Of a stretch of 64,000 nt of DNA, positions 42,546 through 50,942 are shown piece by piece. The position numbers were made by a program, and so were the translations under genes. The number at the start of each line of letters is the position of its first letter. Position 1 is the stretch's first letter. Below the pieces are notes generated by a model. It was given only the letters and a program-made list of their open reading frames with translations, was not told where the DNA came from and did no database searches. This DNA comes from Marinilongibacter aquaticus (GTDB lineage: Bacteria; Bacteroidota; Bacteroidia; Cytophagales; Spirosomataceae), in NCBI RefSeq assembly GCF_020149935.1, contig NZ_CP083757.1, forward strand, positions 1 through 64,000. The letters run 5' to 3'.

Positions 42546-44219
42546 TTATTGCTCTTTTGGGTTGGTTAGCACTTGCCCAGCTTTCAAAAGTGCCGGCTCC
42601 AGTTCCGAATAAGCCAAATCCTGCACAGCTTCCGATTTATCCATAGCTAAACTGGCCATAAGCCCTGCACTTTGCCCCAAAATCATAAACACGGGCTCCA
42701 TGCGTATAGAACCAAAAGCAATGTGCGAACTCGACACCGCCACCGGAACCAATAGATTGGTGCATTCCGATTCTTTTGGCATTATTGAGCCCATATCAAT
42801 TTGATAAGGTTGTTTCGGATGCACGCCAATATCTCCTTCATTTTGCACAAAACCTTCGGGAGTAATGTAGCGTTGTGCATTGTGCGAATCCATCGTGTAT
42901 GAGCCCATGCCAATAGGTCGCAATACAGGTTTGGTGCCTTGCACTTCGTGCTCGGTCATGACAAAATCACCAATCATACGGCGACCTTCGCGTACATAAA
43001 TTTGGTAAGGCCAGTGGCCATTATCGGCAAACTCATCTTTGGCTAAACCCCATTTACGCATTTCGTCTTGCACCTCTTTGGGAATTCTTGGGTCTGTGCA
43101 ATAGAAATAGAGCAAGCCTCTTTGGTAGGTTTCATGCTCGGCAATGATTTCTTTTCTTCTTTCGTATGAGGCTTCAGGGTAGTCGTAATTCATGCCGATA
43201 TTGTCGAAACTGAAAGGTCCATGATTGTTGACATCCGTTTTGAAGTTGGGGATAGGGTCGAATTTGTTGAATGTTTCTCTCCAACCGTCATCCAATACAC
43301 GCACCAACAGCTCGTATTGTGTCGAATCGTAGCCTTCTGGTTTCTCAAAGTCGATTTTGTTTTCGGGTACTTGGGTTAGGCACATGCGGAAACAGTAAGC
43401 TTGAATGCGTTTGTCGCCATCTCCTCTTTGCCCCGGGTCTTCGGTTGAAATGCGAGGCAATACACCGCTTTCGGGATTGCCAGGCTCGACATATGGACTG
43501 ATGTGCCTGTCGCCGAAATGGTGACCGTGGTGCAGCACGCCCACTTGGATACCGTTCCACTCTTCACCATATACGCTGTTGGCTTCGCGGCCCACATGGT
43601 AGCTTACATTGGCTGCAGCCATCAAATCGCCTTCGTAGGTTACGTCGATGAACATTTTGCCTTTGAATTTCTTGCCATCCAATGTAGTGAAAGACACAAT
43701 CTTTCCGTCTTTGGTTTCTACTCCGCTTTGACGATTAAGCCAATGATTACGATAAACTTGTATGTTATTTTCTGTAATAAAATCTTCATAGACTTGTTCG
43801 GCCACATGCGGCTCAAAAATCCACATGGTCCTTTTGTCGCCGTCCATTGCGGCTGTGCCTTGGCCTTTGTTGCCGTATTGGTCTTTGGATTGCCATTTCC
43901 AAGCCGAATCCGATTCGTAATGGGCATAAACGCGTTGGTAAAATTCTCTGGAAAGTCCGCCGATCACTTGTTTGTTTCCGCTGTCGGTCCAGCCCAATCC
44001 ACCAGTAGTCATACCGCCCAAGTGTTTTTCAGGGCATACAATAACCACAGATTTGCCAAGGCGTGCAAGCTGCACTGCGGCGGTTATGGCTGCGGAGGTA
44101 CCGCCATACACAATGGCGTCGGCTTCGATGGTTTCGGGCGAGTCAGAACTCTTGCAGCCTGTCACAAAAACACTCAGTGCGAGGGCTGCACATAAAAATA
44201 GTTGTTTCAAATTGATCAT
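42546..44219 (-). CDS. FAD-dependent oxidoreductase (FAD_oxidored, 'xanthan lyase-like') lipoprotein
   Basis: Lipoprotein leader INLKQLFLCAALALSVFVTGC (Cys near residue 22 from ATG 44219; an ATG at 44237 adds six residues). Next comes the FAD-binding start DAIVYGGTSAAITAAVQLARLGKSVVIVCPEKHLGGMTTGGLGWTD, in which the usual third Gly of GxGxxG is replaced. Other family marks are KMFIDVTYEGDLMAAANVSYHVGREANSVYGEEWNG and the end MEPVFMILGQSAGLMASLAM. 557 residues. PF12831 proteins are widespread in Bacteroidota glycan loci, but their reaction is mostly unknown; the label xanthan lyase in databases has little biochemical support. The gene stands alone, following the terminator of the OmpA-family gene. 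Confidence 0.88.
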   Translation of the reverse strand: MINLKQLFLCAALALSVFVTGCKSSDSPETIEADAIVYGGTSAAITAAVQLARLGKSVVIVCPEKHLGGMTTGGLGWTDSGNKQVIGGLSREFYQRVYAHYESDSAWKWQSKDQYGNKGQGTAAMDGDKRTMWIFEPHVAEQVYEDFITENNIQVYRNHWLNRQSGVETKDGKIVSFTTLDGKKFKGKMFIDVTYEGDLMAAANVSYHVGREANSVYGEEWNGIQVGVLHHGHHFGDRHISPYVEPGNPESGVLPRISTEDPGQRGDGDKRIQAYCFRMCLTQVPENKIDFEKPEGYDSTQYELLVRVLDDGWRETFNKFDPIPNFKTDVNNHGPFSFDNIGMNYDYPEASYERRKEIIAEHETYQRGLLYFYCTDPRIPKEVQDEMRKWGLAKDEFADNGHWPYQIYVREGRRMIGDFVMTEHEVQGTKPVLRPIGMGSYTMDSHNAQRYITPEGFVQNEGDIGVHPKQPYQIDMGSIMPKESECTNLLVPVAVSSSHIAFGSIRMEPVFMILGQSAGLMASLAMDKSEAVQDLAYSELEPALLKAGQVLTNPKEQ

Positions 44220-44284
44220 TAATTTAGGGTTGAGCATTAAGAAAACTAAAAATAGGGAATTGGCCTGAATACGCCGCTATAAAA

Positions 44285-44312
44285 TGAAAAAAGCCTCCAA
44301 ATGGAGGCTTTT
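44285..44312 (-). terminator. Intrinsic terminator of the OmpA-family gene
   Basis: AAAAGCCTCC (44289-44298) pairs perfectly with GGAGGCTTTT (44303-44312), loop AAAT. On the minus strand it ends in a T-run. It lies 24 bases after the OmpA-family stop. Confidence 0.88.
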
Positions 44313-44335
44313 CTTTATGCTTGAAAATGAGATGC

Positions 44336-45247
44336 TTATTTCGCGTTTGCTGGGTCAAGCAAATCGTAGAATTGATCAAGTTTAGGCATCAAGATCAAAC
44401 GAGTTCTACGGTTCATTGCACGTCCTTCGCTGTTTTCGTTTGTTGTTACAGGGTAGAATTCACCACGACCTGCGGCGATGATACGACTTGGATCAACACT
44501 GAAGTTTTCTTGAAGTACACGTACTACTGCAGTGGCTCTCTTCACAGATAGATCCCAGTTGTCTTCGATACAATCTGTATGGATAGACTTGTTGTCAGTA
44601 TGGCCTTCAACCATTACTTCTAGGTCTGGACGAGACTTGATGATTTTGGCAATTTTACCCAATACATCGTTTGCACGAGCAGTGATTCTAGCCGAACCGC
44701 TACGGTACAACATTTTATCAGAAAGATTAACCATAACGACAGTTTTGTCTACTTTGATGTCTACATCTTCGTCGTCCAAGCTCACACCAATTGAGTTTGT
44801 CAAGTTAACTGCCAAAGCCAGGTTCATAGAATCTGCTTTGTTTTTCGCAGCTTGCAAAAGGTGTATGTATTGATCCTTTTGTTTCATTTGCTGCAAAGTT
44901 TTGTCGATGTTGTCGTTTGCGGCTTTAGACAAAACAGTCAAATCACCTACGTGTTGCATTTGCTGATCACGCAATTTTTTCAAATCTTCTACTTGAGATT
45001 TCAAGTTGGCGATTTGCTCTTCACGAAGTTTCGCTGTTTGGGCCATGCTTGCTCTTTCGCTTACAAGGTCGTTTTCAGCTTTGGTAAGATTTTGCTTGGT
45101 AGATTGTAGAGAGTTGTTGCATTGATCCAAAGAAGACTTAGCTTCGGCCAACTGATTTTGCAGGGCCACATACTTCTTCTTCCCTACACAGGATGAAAAC
45201 GCAATAGCCGCGATCAATACTACTGCAATTTTGGTTGTAATCTTCAT
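44336..45247 (-). CDS. OmpA-family peptidoglycan-binding lipoprotein with a long coiled coil
   Basis: Lipoprotein leader ITTKIAVVLIAAIAFSSC (Cys20). Residues 25-135 form a coiled coil (LAEAKSSLDQCNNSLQSTKQNLTKAENDL, KLREEQIANLKSQVEDLKKL). Residues about 180-290 are an OmpA C-terminal domain (KVDKTVVMVNLSDKMLYRSGSARI, DLEVMVEGHTDNKSIHTD, WDLSVKRATAVVRVLQENF, NRRTRLIL), which binds diaminopimelate in peptidoglycan. It would tether the outer membrane to the cell wall; Gram-negative Bacteroidota carry several such lipoproteins. 303 residues. It has a well-formed promoter and a strong terminator of its own and is a single-gene unit. Confidence 0.94.
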   Translation of the reverse strand: MKITTKIAVVLIAAIAFSSCVGKKKYVALQNQLAEAKSSLDQCNNSLQSTKQNLTKAENDLVSERASMAQTAKLREEQIANLKSQVEDLKKLRDQQMQHVGDLTVLSKAANDNIDKTLQQMKQKDQYIHLLQAAKNKADSMNLALAVNLTNSIGVSLDDEDVDIKVDKTVVMVNLSDKMLYRSGSARITARANDVLGKIAKIIKSRPDLEVMVEGHTDNKSIHTDCIEDNWDLSVKRATAVVRVLQENFSVDPSRIIAAGRGEFYPVTTNENSEGRAMNRRTRLILMPKLDQFYDLLDPANAK

Positions 45248-45291
45248 AGTCAGATAATTTATTTCGGTTTATTTTTTGGTTTCTGAGACGA

Positions 45292-45323
45292 CAAATCTAC
45301 TAAAAAGAGCGAGGATTTAGCAA
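45292..45323 (-). promoter_or_regulatory. Bacteroidota-type promoter of the OmpA-family gene
   Basis: On the minus strand TTG (45323-45321) and TAGATTTG (45299-45292) are separated by 21 bases, an exact fit to TTG-N17-23-TAnnTTTG. It predicts a start near 45285 and a leader of about 38 bases. This is one of the clearest promoters in the window. Confidence 0.6.
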
Positions 45324-45463
45324 GAATATTGTAAGAATAGACATTACAAAATTTACTATCCAATCGTCAGATGAGAGCATTATTATAGAAATCGGTTGAT
45401 TTCTAACAATATATGGGCTTTTTCTTTCGTTTACAAGCGTCTTAATAAATTGTTAACGTTCTA

Positions 45464-46144
45464 TTATTGAGCCTCGTCTAGCGGAATGCCGTTCATATCC
45501 GTGGTTAAAAAAGCACTCATTAAATCGAAAAATGGACGCATTTCGACAAAACCCTTGGCAATAATTTCAGCCAATTCTGAAATGGGCACATTTGGGTTTT
45601 CAATCGGTTGAATCAACAAGAATTGCTTGTATTTTAAAAGTTCGATGTAAGGGTTGTCGGGCGAGAAACCCTTTGGGGCCTTTTTCAATTTGTCGCCTTT
45701 CAGTTCACCGAATGCGGCTTTGAATGCAGAGCTTTCGATAATGTCGAGCAGCTCGTCGCCTTCCTCCGCAATATGCTCACGAATTTGCTTCAGGTCATCG
45801 CTGCTTGGACCCCAAAAACCTCCCGCCAAAAAGCACTGTCCTTCTTGGATGTGAAAATAATATCCGCCTCTTTTCTCCTTTGTGGCCCTTTTGAAGCTGC
45901 CTGCCCAATTGGTTTTGTAGGGTGTTTTGTCTTTTGAAAAACGGATGTCCCGGTAAATTCGCATCAAGCTCTTTTTGCCCGATGGGGTTTCGATTTCATC
46001 GTATTTCATCAGTTCCAAACGGATGTGTTCGGCCAATTCGATCATTTCATCCAAAGCCGCTTGGTATTGATCGCGGTGGGCCTCAAACCATTCACGGTGA
46101 TTGTTTTCTTGAAGGGCACGAAGAAAGGGGAATACGTGTTTCAT
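45464..46144 (-). CDS. TIGR02453/DUF2461-family protein
   Basis: I start at ATG 46144 (MKHVFPFLRALQENNHREWFEAHRDQYQAALDEM), the conserved beginning of this family. The protein continues with KKSLMRIYRDIRFSKDKTPYKTNWAGSF, GGYYFHIQEGQCFLAGGFWGPSSDDLKQIREHI and APKGFSPDNPYIELLKYKQFL. 226 residues, cytoplasmic, function unknown in all members I know of. It is divergent from the thioredoxin-like gene; the 128 bases between them carry an interrupted inverted repeat (46209-46242). Confidence 0.9.
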   Translation of the reverse strand: MKHVFPFLRALQENNHREWFEAHRDQYQAALDEMIELAEHIRLELMKYDEIETPSGKKSLMRIYRDIRFSKDKTPYKTNWAGSFKRATKEKRGGYYFHIQEGQCFLAGGFWGPSSDDLKQIREHIAEEGDELLDIIESSAFKAAFGELKGDKLKKAPKGFSPDNPYIELLKYKQFLLIQPIENPNVPISELAEIIAKGFVEMRPFFDLMSAFLTTDMNGIPLDEAQ

Positions 46145-46272
46145 AGGTGTCTGCTCGGCTTTTAATGTCCTAAGAATTTTGATTATTCCAATATTTTTGG
46201 AACTTGGTTTCCTGAACAAATACGAAAGAGAATATTCAGGAACTCTTTTGCGTTATTTCATAACAAATCTAG

Positions 46273-46848
46273 ATGAAATTTATGAGACCCGTGCGTGTAT
46301 TGGTGCTTGTGTTGGTAAGTAGTGTTTTTGTTTGTGGTTCTGCGTTTCAGGCAGCTGGCGAAAAGCAAGAGGAAGAGATCAACTGGATGAGTCTGGAGGA
46401 GGCTTTCAAGGCCACACAGAAGGAGCCGCGGAAAACAATAATTGATGTGTATACAGATTGGTGTGGCTGGTGTAAAGTGATGGACAAGAAAACTTTTCGA
46501 AATCCTGAAGTGGTCAAATACATCAATTCGCATTATTATGCGGTAAAATTGAATGCAGAATCGAAGGAAGATATAATTATTGGCGGAACAAAGTACGCAT
46601 ACGACAGCGAGCATAGAGCCAATTCGGCGGCAATTGCTCTTTTACAAGGGCAAATGAGCTTTCCCAGCATTGTTTATCTCGACGAAAAATTCAACATGAT
46701 ACAGCCTTTACCCGGCTATATGGAGGCCAAAGCTTTTCATCAGGTAATTACGTTCATTGGCGGTGATTACCACAAAAAAGAAAGCTTTGAAGATTACAAA
46801 TTGCGTACCTATCCTAAATTGTACAGCGAGGCCTTCGCGGCATTTTGA
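46273..46848 (+). CDS. Secreted thioredoxin-like protein with a CGWC active site
   Basis: Signal peptide RPVRVLVLVLVSSVFVCGSAF. Thioredoxin fold of the Thioredoxin_7/DUF255-like type with WCGWCKVMDKKTF (C64 and C67) following TIIDVYTDW, cis-Pro region MSFPSIVYLDEKFN and PGYMEAKAFHQVITFIGG. 191 residues. It should act in the periplasm as a thiol-disulfide reductase or isomerase. It stands alone and is convergent with the PiT-like membrane gene. The partner substrate is unknown. Confidence 0.9.
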   Translation: MKFMRPVRVLVLVLVSSVFVCGSAFQAAGEKQEEEINWMSLEEAFKATQKEPRKTIIDVYTDWCGWCKVMDKKTFRNPEVVKYINSHYYAVKLNAESKEDIIIGGTKYAYDSEHRANSAAIALLQGQMSFPSIVYLDEKFNMIQPLPGYMEAKAFHQVITFIGGDYHKKESFEDYKLRTYPKLYSEAFAAF

Positions 46849-46876
46849 AGGCCTCAATTGCGTATAGTCTTTTGGG

Positions 46877-47821
46877 TTAGAATGCTTCGGCCAAATAATT
46901 CACGCCGTAGGCAATCAATACAGAAACTGTCATACCGATTACCAATTTCCCAAAATCCTCTCGGATAATCGGGAAAAGCGTTTTTACTTTTCTGTGTTTC
47001 GATAAGGTGGTGATGGCCAATTCTCGGCCCGTCAACAAACCGATGAAAACCCAAGTGGTAGACATTGGAATGGAACTGTACTCTTTGAAAACCACCAGTA
47101 TTATGGCGTATACAAAATCGACAATTGTGGCTGAACGCACGTATTTTGTATTGGTTTTGTTCAGGATGATTTTTTGGATTTTCCCGCCCCCTTCTCTAAA
47201 GATTAGGAAAATGGTCAGCGTGAAGAAGGCCAAAATAAGGAGCAGCAAAGGAGCCGATATTTGACGTGGCAAGAATACCGAGATATTGGCCACATCGTGC
47301 GTAAGCCAACTGTACCACAAAAATCCGGTCGAAAACCATTGCAGTATCCGCCAAGTTCTTTTGTTTTTATCACGTACACTTTTCTTCTCATCCAAAACTT
47401 TGGATATCGAAATCCAGAAAATGTAGGCTGTTATGGCCGAAAAGGCGTAGCCGATTACCGATTTCTTCAACATAGCCTCGACAATTACGTCTGATGCGAA
47501 AGTCGCGAGAATGAGGAAAGAGGTAGAAACGGGAATACCGAAGCGGGTAAGCAAGATCAGTATCAAGGGAGCAATACCGTGATACCATTTCACGGGCACA
47601 TACGGTATTTTGCTCAAACGACCGTAGGAAATGTCGCCGTCGTAGGCAAACCAGCTGTAGGCTATCGTAATGATCAGTCCAACTGCGGCAAAGGTGGCCA
47701 ACCAATACCATTTTATGCTTCTGTTCGACGACATCCAAGTCCCGAGGGTCTGGATCGAGTCATTCGCGATTACGGAATAAGATGCGAACAGAAAGAAGAG
47801 TACAGATAAAAACTGTTCCAT
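46877..47821 (-). CDS. Divergent PiT-like (phosphate permease-like) multipass membrane protein
   Basis: 314 residues with about eight hydrophobic segments. Two pseudo-repeated halves each carry a PiT-like pair of motifs: ANDSIQ (N20-D21) with GIPVSTS (95-101) in the first half, and HDVAN (175-179) with SIPMSTTWVFIG (250-261) in the second. In PiT transporters the corresponding repeats are FHDTANAV with GLPVSTTHTL and SSSHTLIG-type segments. It is much shorter than its two PiT neighbours and lacks their cytosolic helical insert. It lies 10 bases downstream of the first PiT gene and probably in its operon. It may be a regulatory subunit or a transporter with another anion. The relationship is inferred from motifs. 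Confidence 0.75.
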   Translation of the reverse strand: MEQFLSVLFFLFASYSVIANDSIQTLGTWMSSNRSIKWYWLATFAAVGLIITIAYSWFAYDGDISYGRLSKIPYVPVKWYHGIAPLILILLTRFGIPVSTSFLILATFASDVIVEAMLKKSVIGYAFSAITAYIFWISISKVLDEKKSVRDKNKRTWRILQWFSTGFLWYSWLTHDVANISVFLPRQISAPLLLLILAFFTLTIFLIFREGGGKIQKIILNKTNTKYVRSATIVDFVYAIILVVFKEYSSIPMSTTWVFIGLLTGRELAITTLSKHRKVKTLFPIIREDFGKLVIGMTVSVLIAYGVNYLAEAF

Positions 47822-47831
47822 AGCATTTGAA

Positions 47832-49241
47832 TTATTGAATTAAATACCTGCTCAACCAAAAGAGCCCGGCGGATAAAAGCATCGAAACGGGTAAAGTGAA
47901 GACCCATGTCAAAGCGATATTTCGTATTGTTTTGTATTGTAAATTTTTCAGTCCACCGTCGGCTACCATGGCACCTGCAATACCCGAAGACAGCGTATGC
48001 GTGGTGCTTACTGGGAGTCCAAAGCCGGAGGCGAGGCCAACCGTGGCCGCCGCTACCAATTCTGCAGAAGCCCCTTGGGCATAGTTCAAATGGCTTTTGC
48101 CGATTTTCTCACCTACTGTCACCACGATGCGTTTCCAACCCACCATCGTGCCGAAACCCAAAGCGAGGGAAATCATCAGTTTTATCCAATTCGGAGCAAA
48201 ATCTATAGATGCCCTGATTCCGCTTTCTTCTTTCGCAAGCTGTGCCCTCAATTGGCTTTTCGAGTTGGTGCTTAAGGGAAGGCTGGGATCATCGAGTAAA
48301 ATACGTGTGTTCAAACTGATGTCCATGATGTTTTTACGCAAAGCCAGTTTGTCTTTACCGCCGCTTTTTTCATAGGCCTCGAATTCCATCAAATCCTTAT
48401 CGAGCTGTGCAAGAGCAACTTGTCCTTTCGAACCCAGAGCTTCATTGTCTATTGTGCGAATAATTTTGTGGGCCGATTCTACTTGCCTGTGCAGCTCACT
48501 CGGATCAATGTCTGCACGAATGGCGTATATGTGTGGCAATGCACACACGAGAATCAGCATCACCAATCCGATTCCTTTTTGGCCGTCGTTGTTTCCGTGG
48601 GCAAAACTCACCAGACCGCAAGTGGCAATTAGGATTGTGCGGATCCACGAAGGTGGAGAATCGTTTTCGTTGGGCGATTTGAAAAGTTCCTTTTTCGAAT
48701 TCGGTTTGGCGGTAATGGCAATGAGTTTCATCAAGAAAATGGCCAAACCAAAACCTATAATTGGGGCCATAAGAAGGCCTGAAAAAACCGATTTTATCTT
48801 CGGGTAATTGATCAAATCCAAGCCGTGTTCAACACCGGGTAGAAAAGCGTAACCCAAACCAACACCCAATATGGCACCAATTAAAGTATGTGAACTCGAT
48901 GAGGGAATGCCGAAATACCAAGTCCCCAAATTCCAAAGAATTGCCGAAACCAGTATCGAGAGCACCATCATGAGGTTCTGCAGGTTGCTCTGTTCGAGAA
49001 TCATTTCCACGGGTATCAGATGCAGAATGCTCAAGCCCACGCCGATTCCGCCAGCCAATACGCCCAGAAAGTTCAATGCTCCGGAGAAAATCACAGCGTG
49101 AAGCGGCTTCAGTGATTTGGTGTAGATTACCGTGGCTACCGCATTGGCCGTATCATGAAAACCATTGATGAATTCAAAGAAGAAGGCGGCAAAAAGAGCA
49201 AGAGCCAGCAGTAAGAAAATCCCAGTCTCTATTCCGAACAT
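47832..49241 (-). CDS. Inorganic phosphate transporter, PiT family
   Basis: 469 residues. Signature 1 at FEFINGFHDTANAVATVIYTKSL, signature SSSHTLIGAILGVGLGYAFL, signature FAHGNNDGQKGIGL, and the repeat ASAELVAAATVGLASGFGLPVSTTHTLSSG near the C-terminus. About ten helices. The central cytosolic region (residues about 240-340, KIIRTIDNEALGSKGQVALAQLDKDLMEFE) is helical and hydrophilic. It imports phosphate (as metal-phosphate with protons, or with Na+). Immediate neighbours are a close paralogue upstream and the short PiT-like protein downstream. Inner membrane. Why the cell keeps two almost identical copies in tandem is not shown by the sequence. Confidence 0.93.
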   Translation of the reverse strand: MFGIETGIFLLLALALFAAFFFEFINGFHDTANAVATVIYTKSLKPLHAVIFSGALNFLGVLAGGIGVGLSILHLIPVEMILEQSNLQNLMMVLSILVSAILWNLGTWYFGIPSSSSHTLIGAILGVGLGYAFLPGVEHGLDLINYPKIKSVFSGLLMAPIIGFGLAIFLMKLIAITAKPNSKKELFKSPNENDSPPSWIRTILIATCGLVSFAHGNNDGQKGIGLVMLILVCALPHIYAIRADIDPSELHRQVESAHKIIRTIDNEALGSKGQVALAQLDKDLMEFEAYEKSGGKDKLALRKNIMDISLNTRILLDDPSLPLSTNSKSQLRAQLAKEESGIRASIDFAPNWIKLMISLALGFGTMVGWKRIVVTVGEKIGKSHLNYAQGASAELVAAATVGLASGFGLPVSTTHTLSSGIAGAMVADGGLKNLQYKTIRNIALTWVFTLPVSMLLSAGLFWLSRYLIQ

Positions 49242-49408
49242 ACTGTGGTTTTGCTAATACTAAACTTGATCCCTATTTTCATTTAAAAAGCCTTGCTTTC
49301 GAAAGAAGTACAAAGGTCACATTTTGAATGCGTAGCATGCTTTTTCCAATATTAAGAAATTGTTAAATCCCTGCCAAAAACTATCGATTTCGGATTAAGA
49401 ACTCAACT

Positions 49409-50827
49409 TTATTCGGCCCAATAGCGGAACAAAAGGAACAATCCCGCAGAGAGCGTAATGGATACAGGGAGGGTCAGTATCCAGGCCAAAGCGATATTCC
49501 TTACGGTACCCACTTGTAGGTTTTTTACACCCTTACTGGCTACCATCGTACCCGCAATACCCGACGAAAGCGTATGCGTGGTGCTGACGGGTAGGCCAAG
49601 GCCCGAAGCCAAACCAATTGTCAATGCAGCCACCAACTCTGCCGAAGCTCCCTGGGCATAGGTGAGGTGCGTTTTCCCGATTTTTTCGCCTATAGTGACC
49701 ACAATCCTTTTCCAACCCACCATGGTACCAAAACCCAGAGAAAGTGAAATGAGCATGATCACCCAAAAAGGGGCATGATCGATGACTTTCCGTATGCCCT
49801 TCTCTTCAACAGTAGCCATTTTCTTTAAAACGGCTTTTTCTGAAATGCTGAAATGCACGTTTTCCGAGGCCACCAATTTCTTCACCGTACTCGAAATATT
49901 CAGGATTGCTCCGCGTATTTTCAGCTTCTCGGATTTGAATACATCGTCTTCGTTGTAGGCCTTTTGCAAAAAGGCGGTTTCGTCGAGTATAAGAGCGATT
50001 TCTTGTTTGTCGACGTCGCCCAAACCCGTAGTGTCTGTTGTCGATACGATTTGCTCGATTTGTTCAATTTGCGGTCGAATTTTCACAAAAGTCTCGTGGT
50101 TCGAAATCGCAAAGTACGAGGGTACCACACCAATGAGTATCAGCATCATTAAGCCGATTCCCTTTTGGCCATCGTTTTTGCCGTGAAAAAAGCTCACAAG
50201 TGTACAGGTGCCAATCAGCGTCCAACGTACCCAATCGGGTGGAGTGGCGTCTTTTTTGGGTTCCGAGAAAATTTCTTTTCGGCGGGCGGGGTTCATCGAA
50301 CTCCTTAAAATGAACATCAGTCCAATAGCCAAAGTGAAACCTAGCAAAGGAGCCAGCAGCAAGCCAAACAAGATACTTTCGGCTTTATCCCAATTTATGG
50401 ATTCGAAACCGTCTACATTATTAGGCAGCATGGCATAACCCAAGCCCACGCCAAGGATTGAGCCGATCAGCGTATGCGAACTGGACGAGGGGAGCCCCAA
50501 AAACCAAGTGCCCAAATTCCAGATAATGGCCGTGAACAACATGGCCATGACCGTAGCAATACTGTGGTAGATGTTTTCGTCGATTAGCAGATCGATGGGC
50601 AAGAGGTTGACAATGCTCATACCTACACCTACGCCACCGGTGACTACTCCCAAAAAGTTCATGCTTCCGGACCAGGCGACGGCGTGCAAAGGTTTTAACG
50701 ATTTGGTGTAGATTACAGTAGCTACTGCATTGGCTGTATCGTGAAAGCCGTTGATAAACTCAAACAAACAGGCCAAAAACAGGGCCGAAAACAAAAGCAT
50801 CAGAAGCCCACTATCCAGATCGAACAT
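49409..50827 (-). CDS. Inorganic phosphate transporter, PiT family (tandem paralogue)
   Basis: 472 residues with the same architecture as the next gene: FEFINGFHDTANAVATVIYTKSLKPLHAVAWSGSMNFLGV, LPSSSSHTLIGSILGVGLGYAML, FFHGKNDGQKGIGLMMLILIGVVPSYFAIS and ASAELVAALTIGLASGLGLPVSTTHTLSSGIAG. Membrane segments are almost the same as in the neighbour, while the cytosolic helical insert (residues about 250-350) is quite different. The pair therefore arose by duplication followed by divergence of the loop, which may be the regulatory part. 167 bases separate the copies, enough for a separate promoter. Confidence 0.93.
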   Translation of the reverse strand: MFDLDSGLLMLLFSALFLACLFEFINGFHDTANAVATVIYTKSLKPLHAVAWSGSMNFLGVVTGGVGVGMSIVNLLPIDLLIDENIYHSIATVMAMLFTAIIWNLGTWFLGLPSSSSHTLIGSILGVGLGYAMLPNNVDGFESINWDKAESILFGLLLAPLLGFTLAIGLMFILRSSMNPARRKEIFSEPKKDATPPDWVRWTLIGTCTLVSFFHGKNDGQKGIGLMMLILIGVVPSYFAISNHETFVKIRPQIEQIEQIVSTTDTTGLGDVDKQEIALILDETAFLQKAYNEDDVFKSEKLKIRGAILNISSTVKKLVASENVHFSISEKAVLKKMATVEEKGIRKVIDHAPFWVIMLISLSLGFGTMVGWKRIVVTIGEKIGKTHLTYAQGASAELVAALTIGLASGLGLPVSTTHTLSSGIAGTMVASKGVKNLQVGTVRNIALAWILTLPVSITLSAGLFLLFRYWAE

Positions 50828-50908
50828 ATTTGCAAGGTTTTATGTGAATATGAAATGCAAAAATGTGTTTTGCGGAAGTGCTTGCGTGGAAATTGGGGTT
50901 AAGAAATT

Positions 50909-50937
50909 GTAAAAAAGGGAGCTAAAAGCCCCCTTTT
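50909..50937 (-). terminator. Intrinsic terminator of gpmI
   Basis: AAAAGGGAGC (50913-50922) pairs with GCCCCCTTTT (50928-50937) with one mismatch, loop TAAAA. On the minus strand it ends in a T-run (A's at 50911-50916). It lies just after the gpmI stop at 50943. Confidence 0.82.
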
Positions 50938-50942
50938 ATGGA

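Noticed and set aside
45248-45463. Search for a tRNA or small RNA in the gap upstream of the OmpA-family gene.
   Set aside because: No cloverleaf or strong hairpin; only a promoter is visible.
46828-46854. A GAGGCCTT/AAGGCCTC hairpin at the end of the thioredoxin-like gene.
   Set aside because: Mostly inside the coding sequence and followed by AATTG rather than a T-run, so it is not listed as a terminator.
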